A DNA stretch of 64,000 nucleotides from an uncultured Isosphaeraceae bacterium (lineage in GTDB: Bacteria; Planctomycetota; Planctomycetia; Isosphaerales; Isosphaeraceae). Below, in pieces: positions 51,428 to 58,501 of this stretch. How positions within the stretch are numbered: the first letter of the stretch is position 1; each line of letters opens with the position of its first letter. The stretch spans positions 124,001-188,000 of the forward strand of contig CAMFLR010000013.1 in the NCBI GenBank assembly GCA_945957605.1, in the 5' to 3' direction. Below the pieces are notes generated by a model. It had not been told where the DNA came from, did no database searches, and saw nothing but the letters and a program-made list of their open reading frames with translations. Both the position numbers and the translations under genes were made by a program.

Positions 51428-52072
51428 ATGACCTCTCGATTCATTTTAATTGCTTTGCTTTTGTTGCTGGCGGTGGGGCTTTATCGCGATTTCAGTATTG
51501 GCAGTGAGCGAGACCGGCTTCAGAGTCAGTATCAAAGACTCAAGAGCGTTGCGGGTGAGCTGGATATCGCTGATCCTTCAAAGATTTATATTCAAGCGCT
51601 AAAATCGGACGATCCGCTGCATTGGTCGTGGCGGGTGTATACTCCGCCCAAATGTTCGATTCACTTCAAGGGAAGCACGGTGGTGATACCTATCAGCATG
51701 CGCGAGGCAAACGATTTCATTGTTCATCTTGCACTTCAAAAGGACGTCGAAGGTCGAGTTCAGACGTATTTCGGGCTTTCGACTCTTTCGAACTCAGGTT
51801 TTACGGCTATTTCGAGCAGAGGATTGCGAGGCGCGAAGGATTACAGCGATTGGTTGTTCGAGCACAAAAATGATATCAACGTTGCGCAGCTCGAAATTGG
51901 CAAGGTATTCGTCCTTGAACCGACCGAGACGATCGATCTTCTGACGCTCACTCTTCCCGATTCGCTGAAGCATGAGCCAATCGCCCAGAAATCGCCTTTC
52001 GAAACGCCAGACCGTTTGCCGCTGATTTTCCAGCTTACCCTCGAACCGCCTCCACCTTCGCAAAAGAAGTGA
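51428..52072 (+). CDS. Single-pass membrane protein, unknown function
   Basis: 214 residues from ATG 51428, which AGAGG (51417-51421) favours over ATG 51425. One N-terminal membrane segment ('FILIALLLLLAVGLY'), a short coiled-coil-like stretch ('ERDRLQSQYQRLKS') and then a soluble domain with several beta strands. No family recognised. The next gene encodes a protein of the same layout 36 nt downstream; the two look like distant paralogues or partners. Confidence 0.7.
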   Translation: MTSRFILIALLLLLAVGLYRDFSIGSERDRLQSQYQRLKSVAGELDIADPSKIYIQALKSDDPLHWSWRVYTPPKCSIHFKGSTVVIPISMREANDFIVHLALQKDVEGRVQTYFGLSTLSNSGFTAISSRGLRGAKDYSDWLFEHKNDINVAQLEIGKVFVLEPTETIDLLTLTLPDSLKHEPIAQKSPFETPDRLPLIFQLTLEPPPPSQKK

Positions 52073-52108
52073 TGATTCGCCTGCGTGACTTGAAAGATAG
52101 GATTGCCC

Positions 52109-52786
52109 ATGAGCGCGATCGCTGAGAACACACCCGAGCAACCGGCGACGGTTCGCAAGCATCTTGGCATGCTGAGCATCCGAAACGCGCTTTTGCTCGT
52201 CGCGGTGATTGGCGTGTGGACGTCGTCTTGGTTGAAGTCGCGCGACGTTGTCCGGCTGAACGCGCGGATTGCGCCGCTTCTGGGAAAGGCCAGAGAGCTT
52301 GTTGTGCGCGATACGGAGAAGTTCGCCCTGATCGAACGAGATTCGGGGTGGAAGAATAGTCATGAATGGTCGATTTATGTCCCAGACGGACGTTATGAGC
52401 TTTGCATCGCGACGAACGGGATTGAGGAAGAAGGTTTTCTCAACGAGGGGGTGCAAACCAAACCAATCGCGCCGGGAATGCATTTGGTGCGCCTCGATCG
52501 GTTGAGCAAAAACGAGAAGGGCTGGCTGGTCCGCGTCGAATGCGATGGACAGGAGGCGTTTCATCTCCAGCAGCCGAGCGAATGGTTCGACGAGCATGAA
52601 ATGAAGCACGACGGTAATCAGCGAATATCCGAAGTTTTTCCTGTGGATCAACCGCTCGAGTTGCTTCGTCGGCGGTACGTGAAGAGAGGGAAAAATGCCA
52701 AGGATCCTGATATCGTCTCGAAGCGCGGGATTCTTCTTTGGGTTCGCCCTGTAACGAAGTTGGGCGATCAATCCAAGTTAAAGTGA
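52109..52786 (+). CDS. Single-pass membrane protein, unknown function
   Basis: 225 residues from ATG 52109 (AGGA at 52099-52102); TTG 52103 is a weaker choice. Basic lead and membrane segment 'LSIRNALLLVAVIGVWTSS', a heptad-like linker ('SRDVVRLNARIAPLLG'), then a beta-rich domain ('WSIYVPDGRYELCIATNG'). The 'xSIRxxLLxVAVxxV' start resembles that of other small planctomycete membrane proteins. It is probably co-transcribed with the gene before it. Function unknown. Confidence 0.7.
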   Translation: MSAIAENTPEQPATVRKHLGMLSIRNALLLVAVIGVWTSSWLKSRDVVRLNARIAPLLGKARELVVRDTEKFALIERDSGWKNSHEWSIYVPDGRYELCIATNGIEEEGFLNEGVQTKPIAPGMHLVRLDRLSKNEKGWLVRVECDGQEAFHLQQPSEWFDEHEMKHDGNQRISEVFPVDQPLELLRRRYVKRGKNAKDPDIVSKRGILLWVRPVTKLGDQSKLK

Positions 52787-53036
52787 CTTTTGGTGCAATG
52801 CGGTACATCGCCGCCGGCGAGATCATCGAGGCGCGAATTCCGCAAATTCAACGAAGTGCTCTAGGGAGTTGGCGCGGCGATACCGGCGGCTTACGATGCA
52901 GCGTGGAGTAGGCGCGGGGCGTCCGTTCGCCGCGTTTTTCTATCATTGAATCGCACTTTCCGGGGCACGAGCGGTTTGATTTGGAAGATCAAACCCTGGA
53001 TATCGTGCCGACCGGCCTTTGCCCAGGAGCCATGAC

Positions 53037-55460
53037 GTGAGACCGACTTCGCGACTCTCCCGCCTCGTACCGATCCGCGAGTGCGCGGTTGGGCTGGCCT
53101 TGATGGCTGGCTTGATGTCGGCGGCCGTGGCGTCTGCTCAAACCGCTGCACCCGCCGCTGCCGCCGCCGCCGCTGGACCGGCCGCGCCCCTGAGTGCGTA
53201 TGTTCCCGGCGAACAGGTCTCGCTTTACTGGGAATTCCAAGGGACCGAAGCACACGCTGCGGCCTGGCAGAAGACCTCGGCGTACAAGATTCTCAACGAA
53301 ACACCCACAGGCGCGATGTTGGAAGACGTCGTTGGGCAACTGCTCTCGCAGACCACGGTCAAGACGTCCAAGCTGCGCATCAGCGGCGCGGAAGCGGTGA
53401 CTCTCGGGAAGCATTTGCTCAAGCATGGCTTCCTCGTCGCGGGCTTTGGCGCTCAGGACTCCTTTGTTGTCGTGATGCGCGGCGTCATCAAGAATAAGGA
53501 CACCAAGGCGGTTGCGGCGCGGCTGGTTAGCTCGCGTCTTGACCCTAAGGTGAAGCCCAAAATCACTGACGTCGACGGGCACAAAATCGTCCTACAGAAG
53601 CTGGACGATGGCACGTTCTCGGCGTACTGGGTTGATGACGCTCGCAAGGAAGACTTGATCTATATTCCGTCTTGCCAGACGGAATCTGGCGTGACGATGG
53701 CGGCTTCGCAGGTCTTCGCAACGCTCGACGGCAAGACGCCGAACGCGACGAACAACCCGGCGCGTCAGGCACTGTTGAAGGAAGAGGATGGCTTCGTTCC
53801 GGTTGGAATTACCTTCTTCGACCTGAACAGCGTTCGTAAGCTTCCGGCGGCGGCTGCTCTTGCCAATGTGCCGCGGCAGCTTGGCGTTGCCAATGTGAAG
53901 AAGATCGACATGCGACTTGGGTTCCAGGACAAGGAACTGGTGACGATCACGCGCGTTGACGCGCCGAAGCCGCGCGAAGGGCTCCTGGCGCTGGTCGATC
54001 AGCCGACGTTCGAGAAGAGCAATCTGCCGCCGATTCCCGAGGGAGTTACCGGTTTCAGCGTCGTCGCGTTCGACCCGAAGCGGCTTTTCGACCAACTGAC
54101 GACGCTGGCCAAGGCGATGAGCCCGCAGGCCGGTGAGCAAATCGACGCCGTGGCCGCCCAGGTGAAGGCGAAGACCCGGCTGCGGCTGAAGGAAGATATC
54201 CTCGGCCACTTCGGGCCCAAGATGGCGATTTATGTCGCTCCGTCGAAGTCGGCGAGCGATGCCAAGCCGGGTTTCGGCCCGCTTGCGATGCTGACCGGTG
54301 GCGCTGAAATTCCGCGTCTTACGCTCGTGATCGACATCGACGATGCCGCCGCGTTTGGTCGAGTGCTCGACGAGCTGATGATTCAGTTGAACCAGACCCT
54401 GCGCGCGGCGATTCCGGCGCCGGCGGTTGCTGCCGCTGAAGGTGACGAACCTCGCGCGAAGTCGGCGAAGAACGCGGGTGCAGGCGTCGAATTCAAGATG
54501 GTGCCGGGCCCGACGAAGGTTTATATGCTTTCGTACCCGAGCACGATGTCGGGCTTCTTGCCGTCGCACGTGAAGCCGACGATTCGCGTCGGTCCCAAGC
54601 ACGTGGTGATTTCGGTGAGCCCTGACTCGGCGCGTGCCGCGCTTGAGGTTAAGGGCGGAGGCGCCGCCACGACAACTTACGCCGCGACGCTTCAACCGGC
54701 TCCGGCCGGGCTGATCTTCGCGAACGTGAGCGACACTTCGGAAACGTTGCCAAAGGCGCTCGCGAGTTTCCCGGGTGCGCTTCAGGCGAAGCTGAACGCA
54801 GCGAACGCCCCACCGCCGGCGATGGCTGCGAATACCCCAGGAGCGCCAGGCAGCAACGGTCCGGGTTCGTCGTCGCCGAATCCTTCGTATCCGCCGGGCA
54901 CATTCCCGAATTCGTCGGGGGCTGGTCAAGATTCGACGAGCCGACCGCAATCGAATTCGCTGGTTCCGGGCTCGTCGTCGTCTTCGAGCTCGGGTGGTTC
55001 GTCGAGCAGCGGCAGCTCCTCGTCGGGCTCGAGCAGCTCGGGGCAACCTGGTTCGGGTCAGCCTGGGAGCAGCGCTGGCGAGAGCGGCATCGTCTTCCAC
55101 ATTGATGCTGCGAAGTTGCCGACGGCCGCGGCGATCAAGCCGTTCCTGTCGCCCAGCCTTACGACGGTCTCGGTCGACGACCAGGGCGTGAAGATGATTT
55201 CGCGCAGTTCGTTCCCGGATCTTTCGGGATTCACGTCGAACGACCTGATGAGCAGCCTGATGAACCGTGCTCGCCCGGCCACGCCTGGCGCTGCGAAGCC
55301 GGGAGCTGCTGGTCCGGCGGGTGCAGGTGCGCCTGGTCTGGCTCCTCCAGGGGGTCCGGCTGGTGCTTCGTCGCCTGGTTTGGCACCTCCGGCCGGTCCG
55401 GGTGGCGCGTCTTCGGGCGAGCCGCAAAAGGGTGCCCGGCGCGGACGGGGTCCGGGTTAA
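53037..55460 (+). CDS. Large secreted protein with Ser/Gly-rich linker, unknown function
   Basis: 807 residues. GTG 53037 is chosen because AGGAG (53025-53029) is 7 nt upstream; the nearby ATG 53032 is out of frame and stops at once. A signal peptide ('ECAVGLALMAGLMSAAVASA', cut before 'QTAAP') is followed by a soluble alpha/beta region to about residue 580. A low-complexity linker of Ser, Gly, Pro and Gln follows (about 595-680), then a short structured part and a Pro/Gly/Ala-rich tail ending 'RRGRGPG'. No catalytic motif or known family is visible. It is likely exported and possibly wall- or matrix-associated. The purine-rich coding strand makes a long but spurious minus-strand frame here. 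Confidence 0.8.
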   Translation: MRPTSRLSRLVPIRECAVGLALMAGLMSAAVASAQTAAPAAAAAAAGPAAPLSAYVPGEQVSLYWEFQGTEAHAAAWQKTSAYKILNETPTGAMLEDVVGQLLSQTTVKTSKLRISGAEAVTLGKHLLKHGFLVAGFGAQDSFVVVMRGVIKNKDTKAVAARLVSSRLDPKVKPKITDVDGHKIVLQKLDDGTFSAYWVDDARKEDLIYIPSCQTESGVTMAASQVFATLDGKTPNATNNPARQALLKEEDGFVPVGITFFDLNSVRKLPAAAALANVPRQLGVANVKKIDMRLGFQDKELVTITRVDAPKPREGLLALVDQPTFEKSNLPPIPEGVTGFSVVAFDPKRLFDQLTTLAKAMSPQAGEQIDAVAAQVKAKTRLRLKEDILGHFGPKMAIYVAPSKSASDAKPGFGPLAMLTGGAEIPRLTLVIDIDDAAAFGRVLDELMIQLNQTLRAAIPAPAVAAAEGDEPRAKSAKNAGAGVEFKMVPGPTKVYMLSYPSTMSGFLPSHVKPTIRVGPKHVVISVSPDSARAALEVKGGGAATTTYAATLQPAPAGLIFANVSDTSETLPKALASFPGALQAKLNAANAPPPAMAANTPGAPGSNGPGSSSPNPSYPPGTFPNSSGAGQDSTSRPQSNSLVPGSSSSSSSGGSSSSGSSSSGSSSSGQPGSGQPGSSAGESGIVFHIDAAKLPTAAAIKPFLSPSLTTVSVDDQGVKMISRSSFPDLSGFTSNDLMSSLMNRARPATPGAAKPGAAGPAGAGAPGLAPPGGPAGASSPGLAPPAGPGGASSGEPQKGARRGRGPG

Positions 55461-55495
55461 TTGGGCTGGGTAATTTGGCTTGATGACCGGTCGTC

Positions 55496-55524
55496 GTCAC
55501 ATGGCGCGGGATGTGCACTATAAT
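55496..55524 (+). promoter_or_regulatory. Sigma-70-like promoter
   Basis: Perfect -10 TATAAT (55519-55524) with -35-like GTCACA (55496-55501, four of six) at the ideal 17-nt spacing. The predicted transcript starts near 55531, at the base of the first leader hairpin. Confidence 0.55.
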
Positions 55525-55529
55525 TCCTT

Positions 55530-55574
55530 GGAGGCGGGAGGACGGTCCTCTCTCGCCTCCGGTTCTCAAGAACC
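55530..55574 (+). promoter_or_regulatory. Two adjacent hairpins at the predicted 5' end of the leader
   Basis: First stem: GGAGGCG (55530-55536) with CGCCTCC (55554-55560), and inside it GAGGA (55538-55542) with TCCTC (55546-55550). Second stem: GGTTC (55561-55565) with GAACC (55570-55574), loop TCAA. No U-run follows. They may stabilise or regulate the leader of the ACT/trmL message, or end the upstream transcript. Confidence 0.45.
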
Positions 55575-55797
55575 GACGGATGCATGTCATGACCCACGCC
55601 ATACCTCCTTTCTCAGTGAGTTGGGTATGGTTTGGGTTACGTTCCGCGAAGCGGCTGGAGCTGTTCTCGCCCGGAATCTCGGACCCAGCTCTGCCGCGGT
55701 CAAACGCCCGGTGTGTGAAGACGTTGCACGTCGATTCTGTACGTGCTACGGGCTAGCTTGCGCATGGGCGTTTCGTTGAGAAAAGCGAGGCGATTCG

Positions 55798-56244
55798 ATG
55801 GAGTTCGTCCACGAAGTCACGGCCTACCTGGAGAACAAGCCCGGCCGGCTCGCGAAGATTTGTTCTTCGCTGGCCGACAGCAAGGTGAACATCCGGGCGA
55901 TGTCGGTGATGGATGCGTCGAGCAAGAGCGTGCTTCGGCTGATTACTGACGACGTTGAACCGACGAAACGTGTTTTGACGTCGCTGGGTACCGAGCACAC
56001 GTGTTCCGACGTGCTTGCGGTTGAAATGGACAACAAGCCCGGTTCGCTGGCGAAGGTTCTGGAACGGCTTGCGGCGGAACACATTAACGTCGAGTACGCC
56101 TACGGCTCGAACAGTTCGACGGCCGGCCGTTCGCTGGGTTTGTTTCACACCTCGAATCCCAGGAAGGCGCTTCAGGTTCTAACCGACGCCACGAATGGGG
56201 CCGAGAGTTCGCAGAACGGTCGCCGACCGCTGCACGTTCGTTGA
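55798..56244 (+). CDS. Tandem ACT-domain protein
   Basis: 148 residues from ATG 55798 (GCGAGG 8 nt upstream). Two ACT domains in series: 'ENKPGRLAKICSSLADSKVN' (about 12-31) and 'MDNKPGSLAKVLERLAAEHI' (about 77-96), each with the Gly-Arg/Ser-Leu ligand-loop pattern. Stand-alone tandem ACT proteins bind amino acids or similar ligands and often regulate metabolic enzymes. It has no DNA-binding domain. A promoter with a structured leader precedes it and trmL follows after 10 nt, but the link between the two is unclear. Confidence 0.9.
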   Translation: MEFVHEVTAYLENKPGRLAKICSSLADSKVNIRAMSVMDASSKSVLRLITDDVEPTKRVLTSLGTEHTCSDVLAVEMDNKPGSLAKVLERLAAEHINVEYAYGSNSSTAGRSLGLFHTSNPRKALQVLTDATNGAESSQNGRRPLHVR

Positions 56245-56254
56245 GAGAGCTGAA

Positions 56255-56788
56255 TTGAGCGAGAGTGGCCCGACGCCGGACCTGAACGAAACCACGCTTT
56301 CCTCGCGGGAAAGGCTGGCGCAGGCTCGGCTGCACGTTGTTCTGTTCGAGCCGGAGATTGCCGGTAATACCGGTGGTATCGGTCGCACGTGTGTTGCGGC
56401 CGGTGCCGCGCTCTGGCTTGTGCGGCCCTTGGGATTTCATGTCAACGACCGCAACATACGCCGGGCGGGGCTCGATTACTGGCCCCACCTGGCGTTTACC
56501 ATTGTCGATAGCATCGACGAGGTCGTGAATCACTTTGGCTACGATCGCCTCTGGTGGTTCAGCACAAAGGCGAAGGCGTCGTACACCGACGTGACATACG
56601 CGTCGGGAGACGCGCTTGTTTTTGGTCCCGAGAGTCGAGGATTGCCGGCGACGTTGCTCAATCAATCAGCAGTTTTTGATCGAGCAGTGCGCATTCCTAT
56701 TCAACCCGAAGCGCGTAGTTTGAATCTTTCCAATGCGGCGGCGATTGGTGTTTTTGAGGCGATGCGGCAAATCAACATTGGGTTTTGA
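56255..56788 (+). CDS. trmL: tRNA (cytidine/uridine-34-2'-O)-methyltransferase
   Basis: 177 residues, taking TTG 56255 as start: it is 10 nt after the ACT stop with GAGAG just upstream. An alternative GTG at 56240 overlaps the ACT gene. SPOUT-family motifs: 'LFEPEIAGNTGGIGRTC' (motif 1), 'LVFGPESRGLP' (motif 2) and 'IPIQPEARSLNLSNAAAI' (motif 3, forming the knotted S-adenosylmethionine site). TrmL methylates the ribose of the wobble base in tRNA-Leu. The N-terminal extension of about 25 residues before the fold is poorly conserved and leaves the start open. Confidence 0.9.
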   Translation: MSESGPTPDLNETTLSSRERLAQARLHVVLFEPEIAGNTGGIGRTCVAAGAALWLVRPLGFHVNDRNIRRAGLDYWPHLAFTIVDSIDEVVNHFGYDRLWWFSTKAKASYTDVTYASGDALVFGPESRGLPATLLNQSAVFDRAVRIPIQPEARSLNLSNAAAIGVFEAMRQINIGF

Positions 56789-56824
56789 ACGCCTTACGTT
56801 TGATTCCACGGAGGCGAACCAACT

Positions 56825-57238
56825 CTGATCGACCCCACGTTCGGCGAGATTGTCTTCAACATCGACGCCTGGGATGGCCTGGTACCGTTTGATTACAGTC
56901 CGTCCAGTACTTCGAGATTTGCGGTTCATATTTGGGCCGATGAGTGCGGTCCATCATCGCTCCAGCTCGCGACATTTGATGGACTGAAGGCCCGGTATTC
57001 CGCGCTCTGGCCAGCGATTGCGAGAGCGCTGCTTGAATGCCAAGACAGCCTGAAGTCCATCGAAGATATTGCTCGCAACCTCAACCCAACGGTCGGTTGT
57101 TACATCGAAGAAGCGGGTGGTGAAGACCACACAAATTTCGAACTCGTGTATACGTTTCATCCAAAGACCGAAGAAAGCCAGGGCTATTTCGTACGGTTTG
57201 CCGGCTGGAAAGTCATCGAAGCAATTGTTGCCGAATGA
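56825..57238 (+). CDS. Small protein with an apparent CTG start, unknown function
   Basis: 137 codons in a frame with no ATG, GTG or TTG until near its end. GGAGG (56810-56814) lies 10 nt before a CTG at 56825; an in-frame stop (56801) closes the frame above. The translation looks like a real protein: 'LIDPTFGEIVFNIDAWDGLV', 'FAVHIWADECGPSSLQLATF', 'LKARYSALWPAIARALLECQ', 'YFVRFAGWKVIEAIVA'. The layout resembles small immunity- or DUF-type proteins, but I do not recognise the family with certainty. Either CTG is used as a start, or an ATG was lost by mutation or sequencing error. It follows trmL by 36 nt on the same strand. Confidence 0.6.
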   Translation: MIDPTFGEIVFNIDAWDGLVPFDYSPSSTSRFAVHIWADECGPSSLQLATFDGLKARYSALWPAIARALLECQDSLKSIEDIARNLNPTVGCYIEEAGGEDHTNFELVYTFHPKTEESQGYFVRFAGWKVIEAIVAE

Positions 57239-57287
57239 AACGCTGTTCATCAATGATGAAATTTAAATAGAATATTGTAGTAATGGA

Positions 57288-57731
57288 TTAACTTTGGCGA
57301 GTGGCTGGTTCGGATGTGATTGCCGATTTTGCGCGGACGGCGTCGCGCAGGATGAGAATGAACGGAATCCACCAGATGAGGTCGTTCGTGAGGAGCGTGA
57401 CGCCGAATCGCGCGGGAAGCGTTCCGCGAATGACGGCCGACGCGAATCCGATCGGTCCGAATAGTTTTCCGAGGAGACCAACAAGGACGATTGGCCACTG
57501 GGTGCGCGGGTCTTTTGCGGCGATAAGATAGCCGATGCCGTAAACGCCAACAATCATGCCGACGCATTGCCAGATTTCGGGATAGTTCGGTCGGGGGATG
57601 TTTACGAGGTCGAAGAGTAGGTTCGGGAAGACGACGTTGACAGCGCCCCAAGCTAGGTTATAAATACCGGCGGCAATGAGCCACCAGCGAATCCATGTTG
57701 GAGGACGTGAGTAATAATTATTTATGTTCAT
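57288..57731 (-). CDS. Four-pass membrane protein, unknown function
   Basis: 147 residues with about four membrane segments ('WWLIAAGIYNLAWGAVNVVF', 'VGMIVGVYGIGYLIA', 'IVLVGLLGKLFGPIGFA', 'LIWWIPFILIL'). No clear Shine-Dalgarno; the start lies 14 nt inside the preceding gene, so it may be translated by coupling. No family assigned. It is the last gene in the minus-strand run behind the RND pump. Confidence 0.7.
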   Translation of the reverse strand: MNINNYYSRPPTWIRWWLIAAGIYNLAWGAVNVVFPNLLFDLVNIPRPNYPEIWQCVGMIVGVYGIGYLIAAKDPRTQWPIVLVGLLGKLFGPIGFASAVIRGTLPARFGVTLLTNDLIWWIPFILILRDAVRAKSAITSEPATRQS

Positions 57732-58116
57732 TTTTTTGATTAATGTGATCCGGCGTTTCTGGCTTCGTGACTAACCACTCATCTTCAAATAACTGCCAGT
57801 CGAGTTCTTCCTGTTCACTCAGTTCAGCAGGCGTAACAATCACGGGATTTGGACGACGTGGTCCACAGCGAGTCTGAATTGCTGGCGCGAACAAGCTGAG
57901 CATGACCCCAAAGATCGAAATCACGACCAATACTTCAATTAATTTAAAATTGTAGATAGATGCGAGTGCAATCCCTCCGATTGCATAGATTCCAGCAGTT
58001 ACAAAAGAGAACGGAGCAAGTAGCCCAGGGAATGCGCAGATCGCCGCAATGACCAGGACGGATTTCATCATCCCCCGAGTTGTCAGTTGGAAACGCCGAT
58101 GAGATGTTGTGGCCAT
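57718..58116 (-). CDS. Small membrane protein, unknown function
   Basis: 132 residues from the ATG at 58116, with GGAG 7 nt upstream; a GTG two codons earlier is less likely. Basic lead 'SHRRFQLTTRGMMKSVLVIA' followed by two further hydrophobic segments and an acidic cytoplasmic or periplasmic tail ('ELSEQEELDWQLFEDEW'). The Arg-rich start into a membrane segment is common among small planctomycete proteins. Function unknown. Confidence 0.65.
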   Translation of the reverse strand: MATTSHRRFQLTTRGMMKSVLVIAAICAFPGLLAPFSFVTAGIYAIGGIALASIYNFKLIEVLVVISIFGVMLSLFAPAIQTRCGPRRPNPVIVTPAELSEQEELDWQLFEDEWLVTKPETPDHINQKNEHK

Positions 58117-58198
58117 GGGCACGCTCCGCTTTGACCATACGTCTGTTCTCGATTCTTGATCGCGGATCGTCCATAACCAAGCGCTTTTGCAATTGATA

Positions 58199-58498
58199 TC
58201 AGCGGTTTAAGTGTGATTCCGAATCGGCCAGGTCTGCTGGCAGAAAAAACCCAACGACCACAATCAGAATCGAAATGACGACCAGCGTCTGGATGAGCGG
58301 CCACACCGCGGCGATGCAAATCAACAAGACGTCCAAGATGACCTGCGGCTTAAGCCGCCAGGGACAGGCGCAAATCAGGGCGACAATTGCCACCGCGATC
58401 ATGATCTCAGCGATCGTCACGCGGAGCCGAATTCGCTTGAAACGTAGAGGCATACGCGCAAAATCAGCCACGGAGAGCACGACCTTGCGGAACGTCAT
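58199..58498 (-). CDS. Small membrane protein downstream of the RND pump
   Basis: 99 residues starting 3 nt after the RND pump stop. Basic lead 'FKRIRLRVTIAEIMIAVAIV' and about three membrane segments. The size would suit a small pump-associated protein like AcrZ, but there is no sequence evidence for that; it also matches the generic planctomycete start motif of the next gene. Tight spacing suggests co-expression with the pump. Confidence 0.6.
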   Translation of the reverse strand: MTFRKVVLSVADFARMPLRFKRIRLRVTIAEIMIAVAIVALICACPWRLKPQVILDVLLICIAAVWPLIQTLVVISILIVVVGFFLPADLADSESHLNR

Positions 58499-58501
58499 AC
58501 G

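Larger units (their letters stand above)
55461..55797 (+). other. Promoter and leader region of the ACT-domain gene
   Basis: 337 nt without a supported gene. It holds the promoter-like pair at 55496-55524 and two adjacent hairpins at 55530-55574; the remainder is a leader of about 220 nt. A 99-codon frame across it is disrupted by these elements and has no recognisable product. Confidence 0.6.

Noticed and set aside
53592..55427. 611-codon minus-strand frame opposite the secreted protein
   Set aside because: Extreme Arg content and no domain; the + strand frame has a signal peptide and a good ribosome site.
55480..55779. 99-codon + strand frame in the ACT leader
   Set aside because: It spans the promoter and hairpins and has no recognisable sequence or ribosome site.
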